64,000 nt of DNA from Strix aluco (taxonomy: Eukaryota; Chordata; Aves; Strigiformes; Strigidae). Below are positions 1-10,800 of this stretch, piece by piece. The notes below the pieces were generated by a model, which ran no database searches, was not told where the DNA came from, and worked only from the letters and a program-made list of their open reading frames with translations. Every line of letters begins with the position of its first letter. The first letter of the stretch is position 1. The DNA lies in the NCBI RefSeq assembly GCF_031877795.1, contig NC_133940.1:8743985-8807984 (forward strand), read 5' to 3'. A program made the position numbers and the translations under genes.

Positions 1-429
1 GGCTGCTGAAGCTGGAATTACTGCCGAGGCTTCCACAGCGCACACGCTAGAATCAGTAAAAAGCATTAAAACGACAGCGAAGGGGGTTGTTCTGACATAA
101 CTGGTTGAAAAAGTTCTTGTGACGATGGGTTTGGCTCGGGGCGGGGGCTGGTGGCGTGCTGGCCCCGGAGCGGGGCTTGCAGCGGGCAACAAAGGCAGAG
201 AAAACCCTTCTGCGACAGGGACAATGCGCAAACCTTCACCTCGGCTCTTCTCCCTTTTCCGTACCCCTGTCCGAGGGCGGGAGCCGTCGGAGGCTCCCCG
301 GCAGCTGCGCTGCTTCGACGGGTGCGGGCAGCCCCGGCGCTCACGGCTGCCTCACTGCCTGCCTGCCCGCGGCACCGCTTTGAGCCGGGCCCGTTGCCCC
401 TGATCTCCTCCGTGGGCAAAAAATAAAAA
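1..429. other. Upstream flank of GPR50
   Basis: No gene recognised. The sequence becomes progressively GC-rich toward the CpG island that begins near 430. A short A-rich patch lies at about 419-432. No convincing TATA box or coding segment was found; it is probably distal promoter DNA of the receptor gene, which is inference from position only. Confidence 0.4.
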
Positions 430-1650
430 TAATCCTTCTCCCTGACTGGTTGCCCCCTCGGCGCAGCGCTGCGGCCGGCTCCGAGGTGGGAGGCGAGGTC
501 AGAGCCCGGTGGAGCGGGCGGGGATGCGCGGGGGGGGGGGGGGGCGGGCGGGAGCTTGTCCCCGGGGCTGCCCCGCCGCTCCCCGCCCCGTCCCGCCCCG
601 TCGTTCCCCGCCGCCGCCGCGCGGTGGCGCCATCGGACCGGAGAGCGCGGCGGGTGCCCCGCTCCGAGCACCGGGCAGCCCCCCCCCCCCCCCACCTCCC
701 GTCTCACCCCCCCCCGCCCCGCCCCGCCGCGGGCAGGGCGGTGGCACCTCCGGGGGAGGGGGCGGCGTGTGCACCCCCCGGGACGGGCGGAGGGGCGCGC
801 TCCTCCCCGCGGCGGCGGCCCGGGGGGCTGCCGTCGGGGCGGGAGGAGGAAGAGGAGGAGGAGGAGGAGGAGGAGGAGGAGGCGGCGGCGGCGGCGGTCA
901 GAGGCGCGCATGGAGCGGGAGGGGAGCAACGGGAGCTGCCCGGGCTGCCGGCCGGAGCGGGGTCCGTCGGCGCGGGCCGCCACCGCCTTGGCGGCCGTGC
1001 TCATCTTCACCATCGTGGTGGACGTGCTGGGCAACGCGCTGGTCATCCTCTCCGTGCTGAGGAACAAGAAGCTCCGCAACGCCGGTGAGCGCGGGGCGGG
1101 CGCGGAGCGGGCGCGGGGGGCTGCCAACTTGCCGGCGGCGGGTGGAGCGGAGCGGAACGGAGCGGCACCGACCGCCCCGCACCGCGCCCGGGGCTGCCCG
1201 GCCCCGCACGGCAGCGCTCCCCGCTGGCGGCGCGGTGGGAGCCCGCGGGGGTCGGCGGGCGGCAGCGGCGGGCAGGAACGGCGGCCCCTCCTCGGCACCG
1301 GAGCGGTGAAGGGCTTCTCGGCGCCGGGAGCCGGTGGCGAGTTGCCCAGGAGGCAGAGGAGCACCCGCTCGCCTCTTCTCTGCGGTGACCCGAGCTACCG
1401 CGGGGGTCCCCACTCGCTGTCCGCCCGTCCCGTCCCGTCCCGTCCCATCCCACTGCCCTCTGACTTCCCGGGACGTGGCTCTGCCCCGGGCAGCCGCAGA
1501 TGGAGGAGCCCGAACTCCCGCCGCCACGCAGGTAACGGCCGCACCCCTCCGCCGGAACCGGGCGGGGAAGGGCCGGGGGGAGCCGGCGGCCTAAGGAAAG
1601 CTCGGGTGCCAGCCAGGTGCGGGGGAAGGACTGCTCCTGGCTTTAAGACG
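430..1650 (+). promoter_or_regulatory. GPR50: CpG island and probable promoter of GPR50
   Basis: Very GC- and CpG-rich DNA surrounding the first coding exon, falling abruptly to AT-rich intron after about 1660. It contains a run of 15 G (530-544), a run of 15 C (679-693), a GGA/GAG tract (about 845-880) and a GGC tract (about 880-897) immediately before the start codon. A CpG-island promoter around exon 1 is typical of such receptor genes. The transcription start cannot be placed from sequence alone and no TATA box is evident. The G/C runs are prone to replication slippage and assembly error. Confidence 0.7.
910..1084 (+). CDS. GPR50: Melatonin receptor type 1C (Mel1c/GPR50), coding exon 1
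   Basis: First coding exon of a class A G-protein-coupled receptor for melatonin at the plasma membrane. It encodes residues 1-58 plus the first base of Gly59. The start at 910 is the first ATG in this open frame; no in-frame ATG lies upstream, although the frame stays open there. Context is C at -3 and G at +4. Visible features are a sequon at Asn7 (NGS), no cleaved signal peptide, TM1 at about residues 26-50 with the GN pair at 41-42 (Asn at 1.50), and a basic first intracellular loop beginning RNKKLRNAG. The exon ends at 1084 on a GTGAGC donor, phase 1, the intron position usual for melatonin receptors. The N-terminus matches my memory of chicken Mel1c far better than Mel1a or Mel1b. Confidence 0.95.
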
Positions 1651-1659
1651 AGCCTATGA

Positions 1660-4600
1660 CAACGCTGAACACTTGCTTTTACGGCCCAGCCTTGCATGTG
1701 TTTTAACATTTTCCTCAAAGCTGCTGAGCTTTAGGTGACCAACTGAACGCAGAATACAGATTTTTCCACGGGTAATTTGAAAGTCTGCTTTGGAGCCTTA
1801 GGTATTGACCTCCCTAATGAATTAATCTAGGAAGATTATCAAGCTGATATTGATATTAACCATTTCTAAGAAGGCTGTATTTTTTGAGGTGTAATGTTTT
1901 TGCCTTCAAGGTCCTGTTATTTTAGCAAAGAAATAAAACCGGATATGAATTGCTCTGTAAAGAGTTAAAAGTAGTCTGTGTAGTGCTGCTTAAAACATAC
2001 TGCAGAGTGTGTTTTGCTAAGGACTGCACCACTGCCCACTTCTACAGCGAAAGACGTAAAATGACCTTTAGTTTTATAGATTATAAAATGGTTTTAATGA
2101 AATATCTCCAGTGTTTATAATGTATAAGACAAAGTTGTAAGTATTTCGGAGATGCTGATCTCTCTCTGTCCCTCTCAATCTTCTGTAAATATGGAGTAAC
2201 TCAACAAAGTTTGGTAAAAGTTGCTGATGGATAAGACTGGCGGGACAATTTCCCTCCCGTGCCCTTAACATTTGGTTTATTAACAATAGCACACAAATGG
2301 CTACTGGCCGGGGCAGGCGCTGGATGCAGTGACCTCCACCAGTGAGCTGCTCTCTAACTGGCACACAAAACGTGGCCCATAGTATCCACAATACACAGAC
2401 ATGCTGTACTGGGTTTATGAGAACTTTAATAGAGTTGGGAAAGGGATTTTCCATTCTCTTCAGCTTTGTTTTAAAATGTGAGCGCTGTGAGCTTGTGATC
2501 AGTGGTTCTGGGAAAGAAAAGTAGAGACACCCTTCCCTTCTCCCCACGAAAGTAGTTTCTGTTATCTGGCTGGTTGGGCAGCAAGCAGATCTGAAACTAT
2601 TTAACTGCTTTTATCACCTTTCTACTTGTTAATCACTTGAATGCATTTCACTTCTTAAGACTGCCTGTGCTGTGAATTAAGGTAGAGTCCCTGTGGAAGT
2701 GGAAAAGAACAACTTTCCCTTAAAGCGACCATGGAGATATTTTCCAAACCTTAATCCTTGTCGGTAGCCTGTTGTCTGCTCTACTTACAAGCTATTGGGA
2801 TGTACGGGTAAAGCCAACACAAGTGGAATCTTTGCTGGCCTCCCTGATTTGAGGGAAGGTGGCTCTCGTTGCACACAGAACTGAAGTGTGACTAGTGGGG
2901 AATTTAGTGTTATGTGCTTCGAAATGGTGGTGGGTGTCGAGAGAGCCGTCCTGCTTTGTTGACCTGAGCATCATTCCCCCTTCAGTCAACAGCCTAAACT
3001 GGGAATGCCTTTGCCAAGGCACTGGAGGGGTTCAGCAGCAGGAAGGCGAGGTGGTCAGACTGATGGTGATGGTCTGAAGTTCAGTAAGGTAAAACGTCTA
3101 ACCGGCATCTAACTGTTGTCATCTTGCTTTGCTGAAAAGATCATGTGTATTTAGGATGTGCAGACAATATCCTGCACTTGTCCACGTTGGAGAGCAAGTG
3201 TGCTGTCTGCCTCTCTGGATGGAGAATGAGAGAGAAGTCAGGGGTCAGCTCAGTTCATGTTCCTCCTGACACGTGAGCAACACCATGAACGAGAGGAGCT
3301 CAGCTGGAGTGCAACCGTCAGGTTGAAGTCCTCTGGACAAAGCATTTCTCTGCTCGTGTTCAAACCTACCCTAAGCCAGTCCACTAAATGAAAAGGACAC
3401 CCGTTATGGATGTGTCAGCTCTAGGCAAATCCTGGAAGCGCCAAGCCCTCTGTTTCTGGAGCAAGCTCACAGGGAAGATAGTGAGAGCTCAGCTGCAAGG
3501 TCGTCCAGCTGGAGCATAAGCTGGATTCGGGCTGGGATGTGAAACTGGCACTGCATCAGTGGCTGTGGTGGGTGATCACTCTTATGGGGCTGGGGTTTTT
3601 GGTCCATCCCCCTGGCCCTCTCTGCAGTACTTGGCACACTTCAGCACCTCTGCGCTGCCTGCAGCTACAGTGCACAGACAGCACGAGTGTGGCTGTCAAG
3701 CGGGCTCACACAAGGAGTACCCTCACCGGCGTGGTCAGCTGCCTGGAGAACATCAGCAGTTGCCTGGTGCTGAATGAGCAGAAGGAGGTGAGTGATGCCT
3801 GTGGGCAGAGGAAATCCAGATTCACTGAAAGCCCCAGGCTTCCTCTGTGGTGGACAGTTCGTGCCCACAGTTCATGGTTGTTCAGTCAGTCATGCTGGAG
3901 AACTGCTGGAGTTAAGCTTTCCTACAGCAACATCCAGCTGCCTGGACACTTGGAGCTGCTTGTATGGTCTGAGAGCACCAAACAAGGGTCCCAGCTTTGG
4001 TCCATATGTCCACAGTGCAGGACATTTAAGTGGTTGAGGGTGAAGGGCATGAGGAATAACTCTGCTCCTCTGACAGACGAGATGTCTTTATGGGAGGCAG
4101 GTGAGAAGGGGTGAACTTTTTTTGGCAGCTGAAAGCCTTCACAAACCTGGCCACCCTTCTACCCCTGCGCTGGTGGGTTTTAAAAGCAAAAGACCTAAAA
4201 CTTTCCAAGAGAAATTGCTCCTTTCCCACACTCTGGGAAGGTGTAAGGTATGTCGGGTGGGTGTTGGTGTGTGCTGTGGTGTTGCCGGAAGGTGCTCAGA
4301 GCGCTGAGCACAGATTAGGACCCATGTAGGAGATGATATGAGTGAGCTGTGTGTTACGTGGCCTGTGCAGGATCATGACCAGCTGAAGGGTGCTGGCATG
4401 GCTGAGTCTACAGCTTTTCATTTGTGAGTCCTGCTGGCTTTACAAGTGCCAAAATCTGCACTAAAAACAGCCAATATTTTTCAATGACTCTTTGGGCAGA
4501 GGCTCTGGAATTACCCTTCTCTAGCTCTCCTGAACTTGCTGCAAGCTTAGGCACACAGCCAAAACATGCATTCCCTGAAAACCCGTGTCTCCCACCAGTG

Positions 4601-7132
4601 CTGCCTGGAGCTTCATGTGCAGACAGCAGTTTCTGCTGCCTCATGGGTCTTTTTCCCTCGTGGAAACGTCGTCTCTCCGGGGAGCCAAAACCTCCGTGGG
4701 GGCAGACAGTGCAGGTACAACTCTGCTGAGGTCACCAGGCTCAACTGGCTTTTAATCCTCTGGATATACACTCTACACTGATGTTTGCATAGCGCTGGGG
4801 ATTTTGTTCTTAGACTGTCACACCGGCCAAAGTCAAGCGTCACACACAAGTCTGCATGTATCATGTCAACACAGTTACCTTTGTCAGCCAAATGTGTACT
4901 CTTAGAAGAAATACTAGATTAGTTTGACAAGCCCTCTGACCAGAAAACTGTTGACTAGCACTAATTGTGTTTCCATCTCTGAATACTGCCTCTGCCGGGG
5001 ACCGCGGGCAGGGTAACCAGCTTGCACTTCCCAGGTTGGGCTGCTTGCCCTCTGAAAATATTGGCAAAACCCCAAGTTTTTGTTAGCTTGAGTGAGGATT
5101 TTATTTATTGTTCCAAGACCTCTGGAACTTCCTGGCTGGCCTCTGACATGTTTCTGTTAATTTTTTTTAAAAAAGTCAATGTTAGGGATTTAGTGAGCTC
5201 CTTCATACACTCTGATGTGCAGGTTTTCTAGTTAGAGATGTGAAAAATGGTTAGCAGGTGGTATTGGGTATCTTCCCAACTTGGTTCTCAGAGAATTTTG
5301 TTATAGCTGAGATATGTCATCCTTATGTGCAAAGATAAAAAGTAATGCTTATACTTTCTACATCTTCTGTATCAGAAAAAATTCATTGTACCTTTTTAGC
5401 ATCAAGCCTATTGCACTGATAGATTGTTGCTTTTATCCTGATATACCTATTGGCATTAGGCTTTTTGGTATCTTTTAGTTTTCTTTACAAAATGTGTTGA
5501 TTTCCAGCTACTAATTCTATAGTGGATTTTCTATTTGTTACATATTTTAGTTATTTTGTAATTTGGCTCTTGTCTTTAAAAAAATTCTTATTTTAAACCA
5601 AATAAACCTTTTTTGAATACTCTTGGGGGGGGGGGGGGGAAGGAGGGCTCTACTAAGGCATCTTTAACATCTCCCAATAAGCGTTGTCACATTTGCTTAT
5701 ATTTGGGTGTTTTCTCTCAGTTATTTTTGTGTCTGATTGTTTCTGGTTTTGGGAAACTGAACTTTTAGAGACATTGTGTAGGACTATGTTCTGTTTCCTT
5801 ATCTCAAATGCAGTTGAGAGCTGAGAGCTGGTTTTCTTCCAGCTACTGCAGGATTTCCTTGTCTTAGAAAGCTATCTATTATATGTAGGTGTGTTGAGAT
5901 TATTATGTTTTTAATATTTTTTTTAGCACCACAAACTCTCCAGCATCTGCCACAAGCCTGAAATTACATCTTTTTGTACATTGTGAGTAGATGCTTCAGG
6001 AGCTGTTCGTCTGTTCTGCTGATTCATTTGTCTACAGCAAACTCCCACCAGTGCTTGTGATTTAGCCAGCCCCTGACCCTCTGAAATGTCAGGGATCTGC
6101 AGTGGGTGCTTGGATTTCTGGTGGGCTCTGTTGAGGGAAACGTGCTGTTTGTCGATGATACTGTTTGAAGGTTCCTGGGACTCTAGGAATGTATGGTTGG
6201 TGCAGAAGAGGTGTTGGAAGTGGTCGGCGGTGTGAGCAGCAGGGGTGTACCTGAGTGCACCCAGTGGGCTCAGGGAGCGGTGAAGAGGGTGTGCTGGTGG
6301 GGATGTGTCAGTCCCTCCCTGCGTCCTGCTGCTGCAGCCCCCTGCCCCTGTGGCTCTGCAGGCAGGGGCTGGAGCGGGGCCACCGGCTGCGGGAGGTGGG
6401 AGAAGTGGGAGCGACAGTGGGATAGAACCTGGGAGAAAATTAATTTGGATTACGGTAAAGCATGAGCTTTAAGTGTAATAGCAACGTATAGTGAAGAACA
6501 GTCTTAACCTGTGTTTTCCTAGGAGGTGATTTGCATAGTGAGACACGAAGGAATGGCGCTTTGCTTGGTCTGTGTCACCACCCCGTGACCAGGCTGATTT
6601 GGAGAGCTCTGACAGCATCACCTTCGTGTGCACTAGCTGTGGTGGGGGTTCAGGTCAGGCTCCCACCCAGACCCTCGCACATCTGTCCTCCCGGCAGGGC
6701 TGCGCTGGGCTCTTCGTGGGCTGTGGGAGCAGCGAGGTGCCCAGAGTGCCGAGGGGGAGGCTCAGAGCTGCTGTCCTGCTCCGAGCAGCGTTTGCAGCTC
6801 CCATGCTGGGCTGCTCCCATGCTGGGCTGCTCTGGAGGAAGCGGCAGCTCACTCGGGTGTGAGCAGCTCATGAATTTTTTTGGAGTGCAGTAGCTTCAAA
6901 ATATTTCTAAATTGGTCCTTTGTACAGCTCCATAAGGGATCCCAAGGGATTCCATCCCATCAGCTGTGTGAGGTGAAATCCACCAATTTTTGGTTCTTTT
7001 TTTTTCCTATTTTTTTCAGGAAAAAGCCCCCTCCTTACAGTTCATGTAGATGGTAGTATTTTGGGGAGTGCCGGAACTCTGGAGCCCCTTTGTGAAACTT
7101 TGTGGAACTTCCAGCAGAAATCTCTACTCCCC
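1660..7132. other. GPR50: Intronic DNA without recognised genes
   Basis: AT-rich intron sequence. The only structure noted is a run of 15 G at 5625-5639. A moderately GC-rich patch at about 6190-6860 has short open frames on both strands but no splice-flanked coding segment or recognised domain. Confidence 0.5.
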
Positions 7133-7715
7133 TGTCATGGTTTAACCCCAGCTGGCAACTGAGCCCTACACAGCCTCTCTCTCCCTCCCCCCTGGTTGGA
7201 TGGGGGAGAGAATCAGAAGGGTAAAAGTGAGAAAACCCATGGGTTGAGATAAAGACAGTTTAACAGGTAAAGCAAAAGCCGCGCACACAAGCAAAGCAAA
7301 CCAAGGAATCCGTTCACCCCTTGCCATGGGCAGGCAGGTGCTCGGCCATCCCCAGGGAAGCAGGGCTCCACGGTGGCTTGGGGAGACAAACGCCGTCACT
7401 CCCAGCGCCCCCCTTCCCCCTTCTTCCCCCAGCTCTATATGCTGAGCATGATGCCACATGGCCTGGGATGTCCCTGGGGTCAGTTGGGGTCAGCTGTCCC
7501 CGCTGTGCCCCCTCCCAGCTCCTTGTGCACCCCCAGCCTCCTCGCTGGTGGGGTGGGGTGAGGAGCAGAAAAGGCCTTGACTCTGTGTCAGCGCTGCCCA
7601 GCGGTAACGAAAACATTCCTGTGCTATCAACACTGCTGTCAGCACAAACCCAAACCACAGCCCCATACAAGCTAATAAGGAAAAAATTAACTCTACCCCA
7701 GTCAAAACCAGCACA
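7133..7715 (-). mobile_element. ERVL-type LTR, minus orientation
   Basis: The left edge begins TGTCATGGTTTAACCCCAGC, the reverse complement of the usual 3' end of avian ERVL-type LTRs. The right edge reads GTCAAAACCAGCACA, the reverse complement of the usual LTR start. The outer dinucleotides are TG and CA, about 583 bp apart, and no internal retroviral sequence is present, so this is a solo LTR left by recombination. Flanking bases (TCCCC on the left, TTTCC on the right) give only an imperfect target duplication, so the exact edges or the age are uncertain. Family assignment is from memory of avian LTR consensus. Confidence 0.75.
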
Positions 7716-7826
7716 TTTCCCATTCCCACATGTTGGTTTTCAGGACAACCCGTGTTTGGAGAAGGACTTAAACACAGCACCTTAAGTTGTGGATGTGCAG
7801 CTGGGGAATGGAGTTAAAATACTGTT

Positions 7827-7880
7827 ACAGAATCACAGAATCATCTAGGCTGGAAGGGACCTTGAAGATCATCTAGTCCA
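7827..7880 (-). mobile_element. Short 3' tail fragment of a CR1 LINE
   Basis: Begins with ACAGAATCACAGAATCATC, the reverse complement of the CR1 3' terminal octamer-like repeat, followed by CTGGAAGGGACCT, a hallmark of the CR1 3' UTR. Only about 54 bp remain, so it is strongly 5'-truncated, as is normal for CR1. It lies 110 bp from the LTR edge. Confidence 0.9.
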
Positions 7881-10800
7881 CTAGTAAGTCAGCAGTGCTC
7901 AGCGTGCGCTGCAGGTGTGCCAGTGATTGGATAGCCAGATGGTACATGGTCAAACAAGTGATTGTATGATTCCACTAGAAACAGTAATTCTGGTGTTTTG
8001 GAACTGAGGAATATTTGTCTTTGCAAAGTGTTTGGCAAAAGTTTTGTTACAAGTTGGTGCAGGTCTCTATACAGTTACCCTCAAATTAGTTGAAACAAAA
8101 ATCCTCTGATTAGCAAATGTGATTCTGTGAAGATCTGTGTCTTGCATCATGCAAAATAACACCCTGCCAACCTGGGAGGGTCACCCAATGGACCTTGCAA
8201 CAAGAGTTAGCAAGCCACGTTCAGCCTGGTGCTGGGCTCTTTCTCCCTCTCTGAATCCTTCGAACTCCTTTGCCCTTCATTGCCTCTAGAAAAGGCTTTT
8301 CTTTTTTTCTTTTCAGCCTCAAAGAATGTTACTGCTTCAGGACTTGATGTTTCTGAAAGATTTGGAGAGGCAAGTACTGGCTTAGACAATGGCAGATAGT
8401 TAATTACCTTGCAGACAGCCCTTCAACACAAGCAGGAACGTGTTTCAGGAAGAGGGAAGGTGGGCATATGTGTTCAAAGTAGCTGTTCCCTGTGTGACTT
8501 GTGGAGTGATTAATTAAAAGGCTTAAAAAGACAACTATCATGTGATGGCCTATAAATAAAACGGAAATTAATTCAGAGATGGTTTTTGTATGCTCTTTTT
8601 TCCCTTTTTTTTCATTTTCATTGCAGTTTGCTTTTCTTTCTCCGTGCACGATGCTTAATCCCTTCCAAGTCCGTCCCACAGCAGAGAACAGGGGTGGAGG
8701 AGGACAGGACCATCCTTTGGGCTGGTTGGCAAGGAGAGGGCTGTGCCACAGTTCCAGGACACTCTGTCTCTGACAGCCCCTGTCTGATGGGACTGCTCTT
8801 TGTGGAAGATGTAGAAGGAAACCTGTGGTGTAGCTTTCTCATGTTTAACTATTCTCAGTCCCAAAAGTTGGAGTGAGGGCCGGTGAGTCCCTGTCTTCTG
8901 CGATCCCCCATTTGATGTCTTCTGTTGAGAGACCTCAGATCTTGCTTTGTTGAATAATCCCCAGCATCACCTTCAGATGTGATGTTGGCAAACACTGCGA
9001 TGGCTGCAGGGGACTGAGGCCCAGCAGCCAAGGTCTGACCTGCCCCGAATCCTTACTTGTCCTTTGACTTAGATGCAACACTCATGGGCCTGGGCTTGGC
9101 CCTGGGCAAATTCAGGCACAACTGAGCTGGATGACGGGGGTGCTGGGGAATGTGTGTCACAGCTGTGGATCCCAGGCCAACATAAAAGGATCCAGGTAGA
9201 GATGGGTTCAGCGAGGCCTGGGGCAGGAGGATGTGCAGAAGGTGAGAGAGGAGGGACATAAGTGGGAATGCTGATGGAGTGGTGAGTGTCTGGCCACAGC
9301 AGGAGTGGCGGGATGTGCCAATGCAGCCAAAAGTGAACAAGGGTGGGTGGTAGGATGCTTGGACTAACCCAGGTGTGCCTGTTCCCCCACCCTGAGGGGA
9401 AAGGGGGGGAGAACTGGCAGCTCATTGCAGACATTTTTGTTTGACAGTAAGGGTAGGTGGGCTCGAGAGACCCTGATGTCTTCTGGGAGGGAATGTAGCT
9501 GGCCCCGTGGGTGCCGAGCAGGCATGCAGCCTGCGGTTCCCATGGGCTATATGAGCCATAAGTTAAATGGAGTCTAATGTAGTTCACCTTATTCCCGGCC
9601 CTGTGTCTGGTCTCCAGATCTCAGTTGTGAGTTTTATTTCTGCAGATATTGCAGTAGAAAGTAGAGCAAATTGAATCTTAATGGCTGGGTGAAACCCACA
9701 GCAGAGTCACATGTGGATGCATTAGAAGCTGGAGCCCTGGCCTGTGCTGCCAGAGGGAAAAGCTGCCTGACAGCCAGGCAGGAGGGAACAGCTTCCCCAG
9801 TGTGGCCACAGCACGGCTCCTGCCAGGCACGGGCTGCCTGCACCCAGTGAGATGAGGGGCACAGGGCTCTCCTGTGGCTTTAGCTCTGTCCTACTTGTGG
9901 GGCGATTCACAAGGAGGGATTTAGGAAATGTTCTCTAGGTGGTCCAGGATTTTCCAGTGACTTGTGCAGGGTGACTAACTTGCTTTCCTGCATGCTGCGG
10001 GGTGAGGAGAGCCTACTGATTTAGGTGACCACAGCAGCTTAAGCCAGCCCTGCGACTTGCATACTAACATAGCACAGGAGCGTTTGTGGAGTGGGCAGCA
10101 GGTAGAGAAGATAAGAGGGAGTAAAAGACTGGTATCCTGGTGTGTGGGAAGGGGTTTGGGCTCTGCTTTTAGGGTGGAACTGCTGAAGACCTGGAGGAGA
10201 TGGTCCGTGCTCAGGACTTCTGTACCTACCCAATCCCGCTTGTGTCTGCTGGCCAGTTTCAGTGACAGGAGCCATTCAGATCTCGCTGTCCTCCCAGTTC
10301 TTTGGCCCCGAGTCCTGTCTGTAGGCTGCTGAAATACTCCTGCCTGGCATTTGCCTTCCCAATGTATTGGTCAGCATTCAGCTTTGGGGCTTCCTTGGGC
10401 CAATGGAAGAGTCCCTGGCCCGGAGGAGAGCAGAGTCACACCAGCATTGGCAGGAGGGATTGGTGCTCGCCCGTGTGACAGGCGAGGGAAGAGCTGATGG
10501 GAGCTGTGTTTTGAGGCATGCTGATGGAGGAGGGAAGGGTTGGGGACATCAGGGGAGGTGTGCAGGGCTCTTGTTCATGTCCCCAAGGGCACAGTGAGGC
10601 AGGGAAGGCAGCGTGGCAGCCCTTCCCCCACACTGCTGTCGGTTTCCAAGCAAAACCTAGTGTTGTTCTTGGCTGGTTCCTAGGAAAATGGATCATACCA
10701 TATCCAAAATATTCACTCCTGGATTTAATAATAATGCGAAAATAACTTAAATGTATTTCTTTCAGAACCTTATGGTATTCCATGGAAATGATTTCTGTTT

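Noticed and set aside
66..1364. Long open frames on both strands across the CpG island (also 450-1088 plus)
   Set aside because: They are low-complexity Arg/Pro/Gly-rich translations of GC-rich DNA antisense to or out of frame with receptor exon 1; no domain or splice logic.
3539..4114. Plus-strand open frame of 191 codons
   Set aside because: Lies within the receptor intron, with no recognised domain and no convincing splice-flanked coding structure; chance frame.
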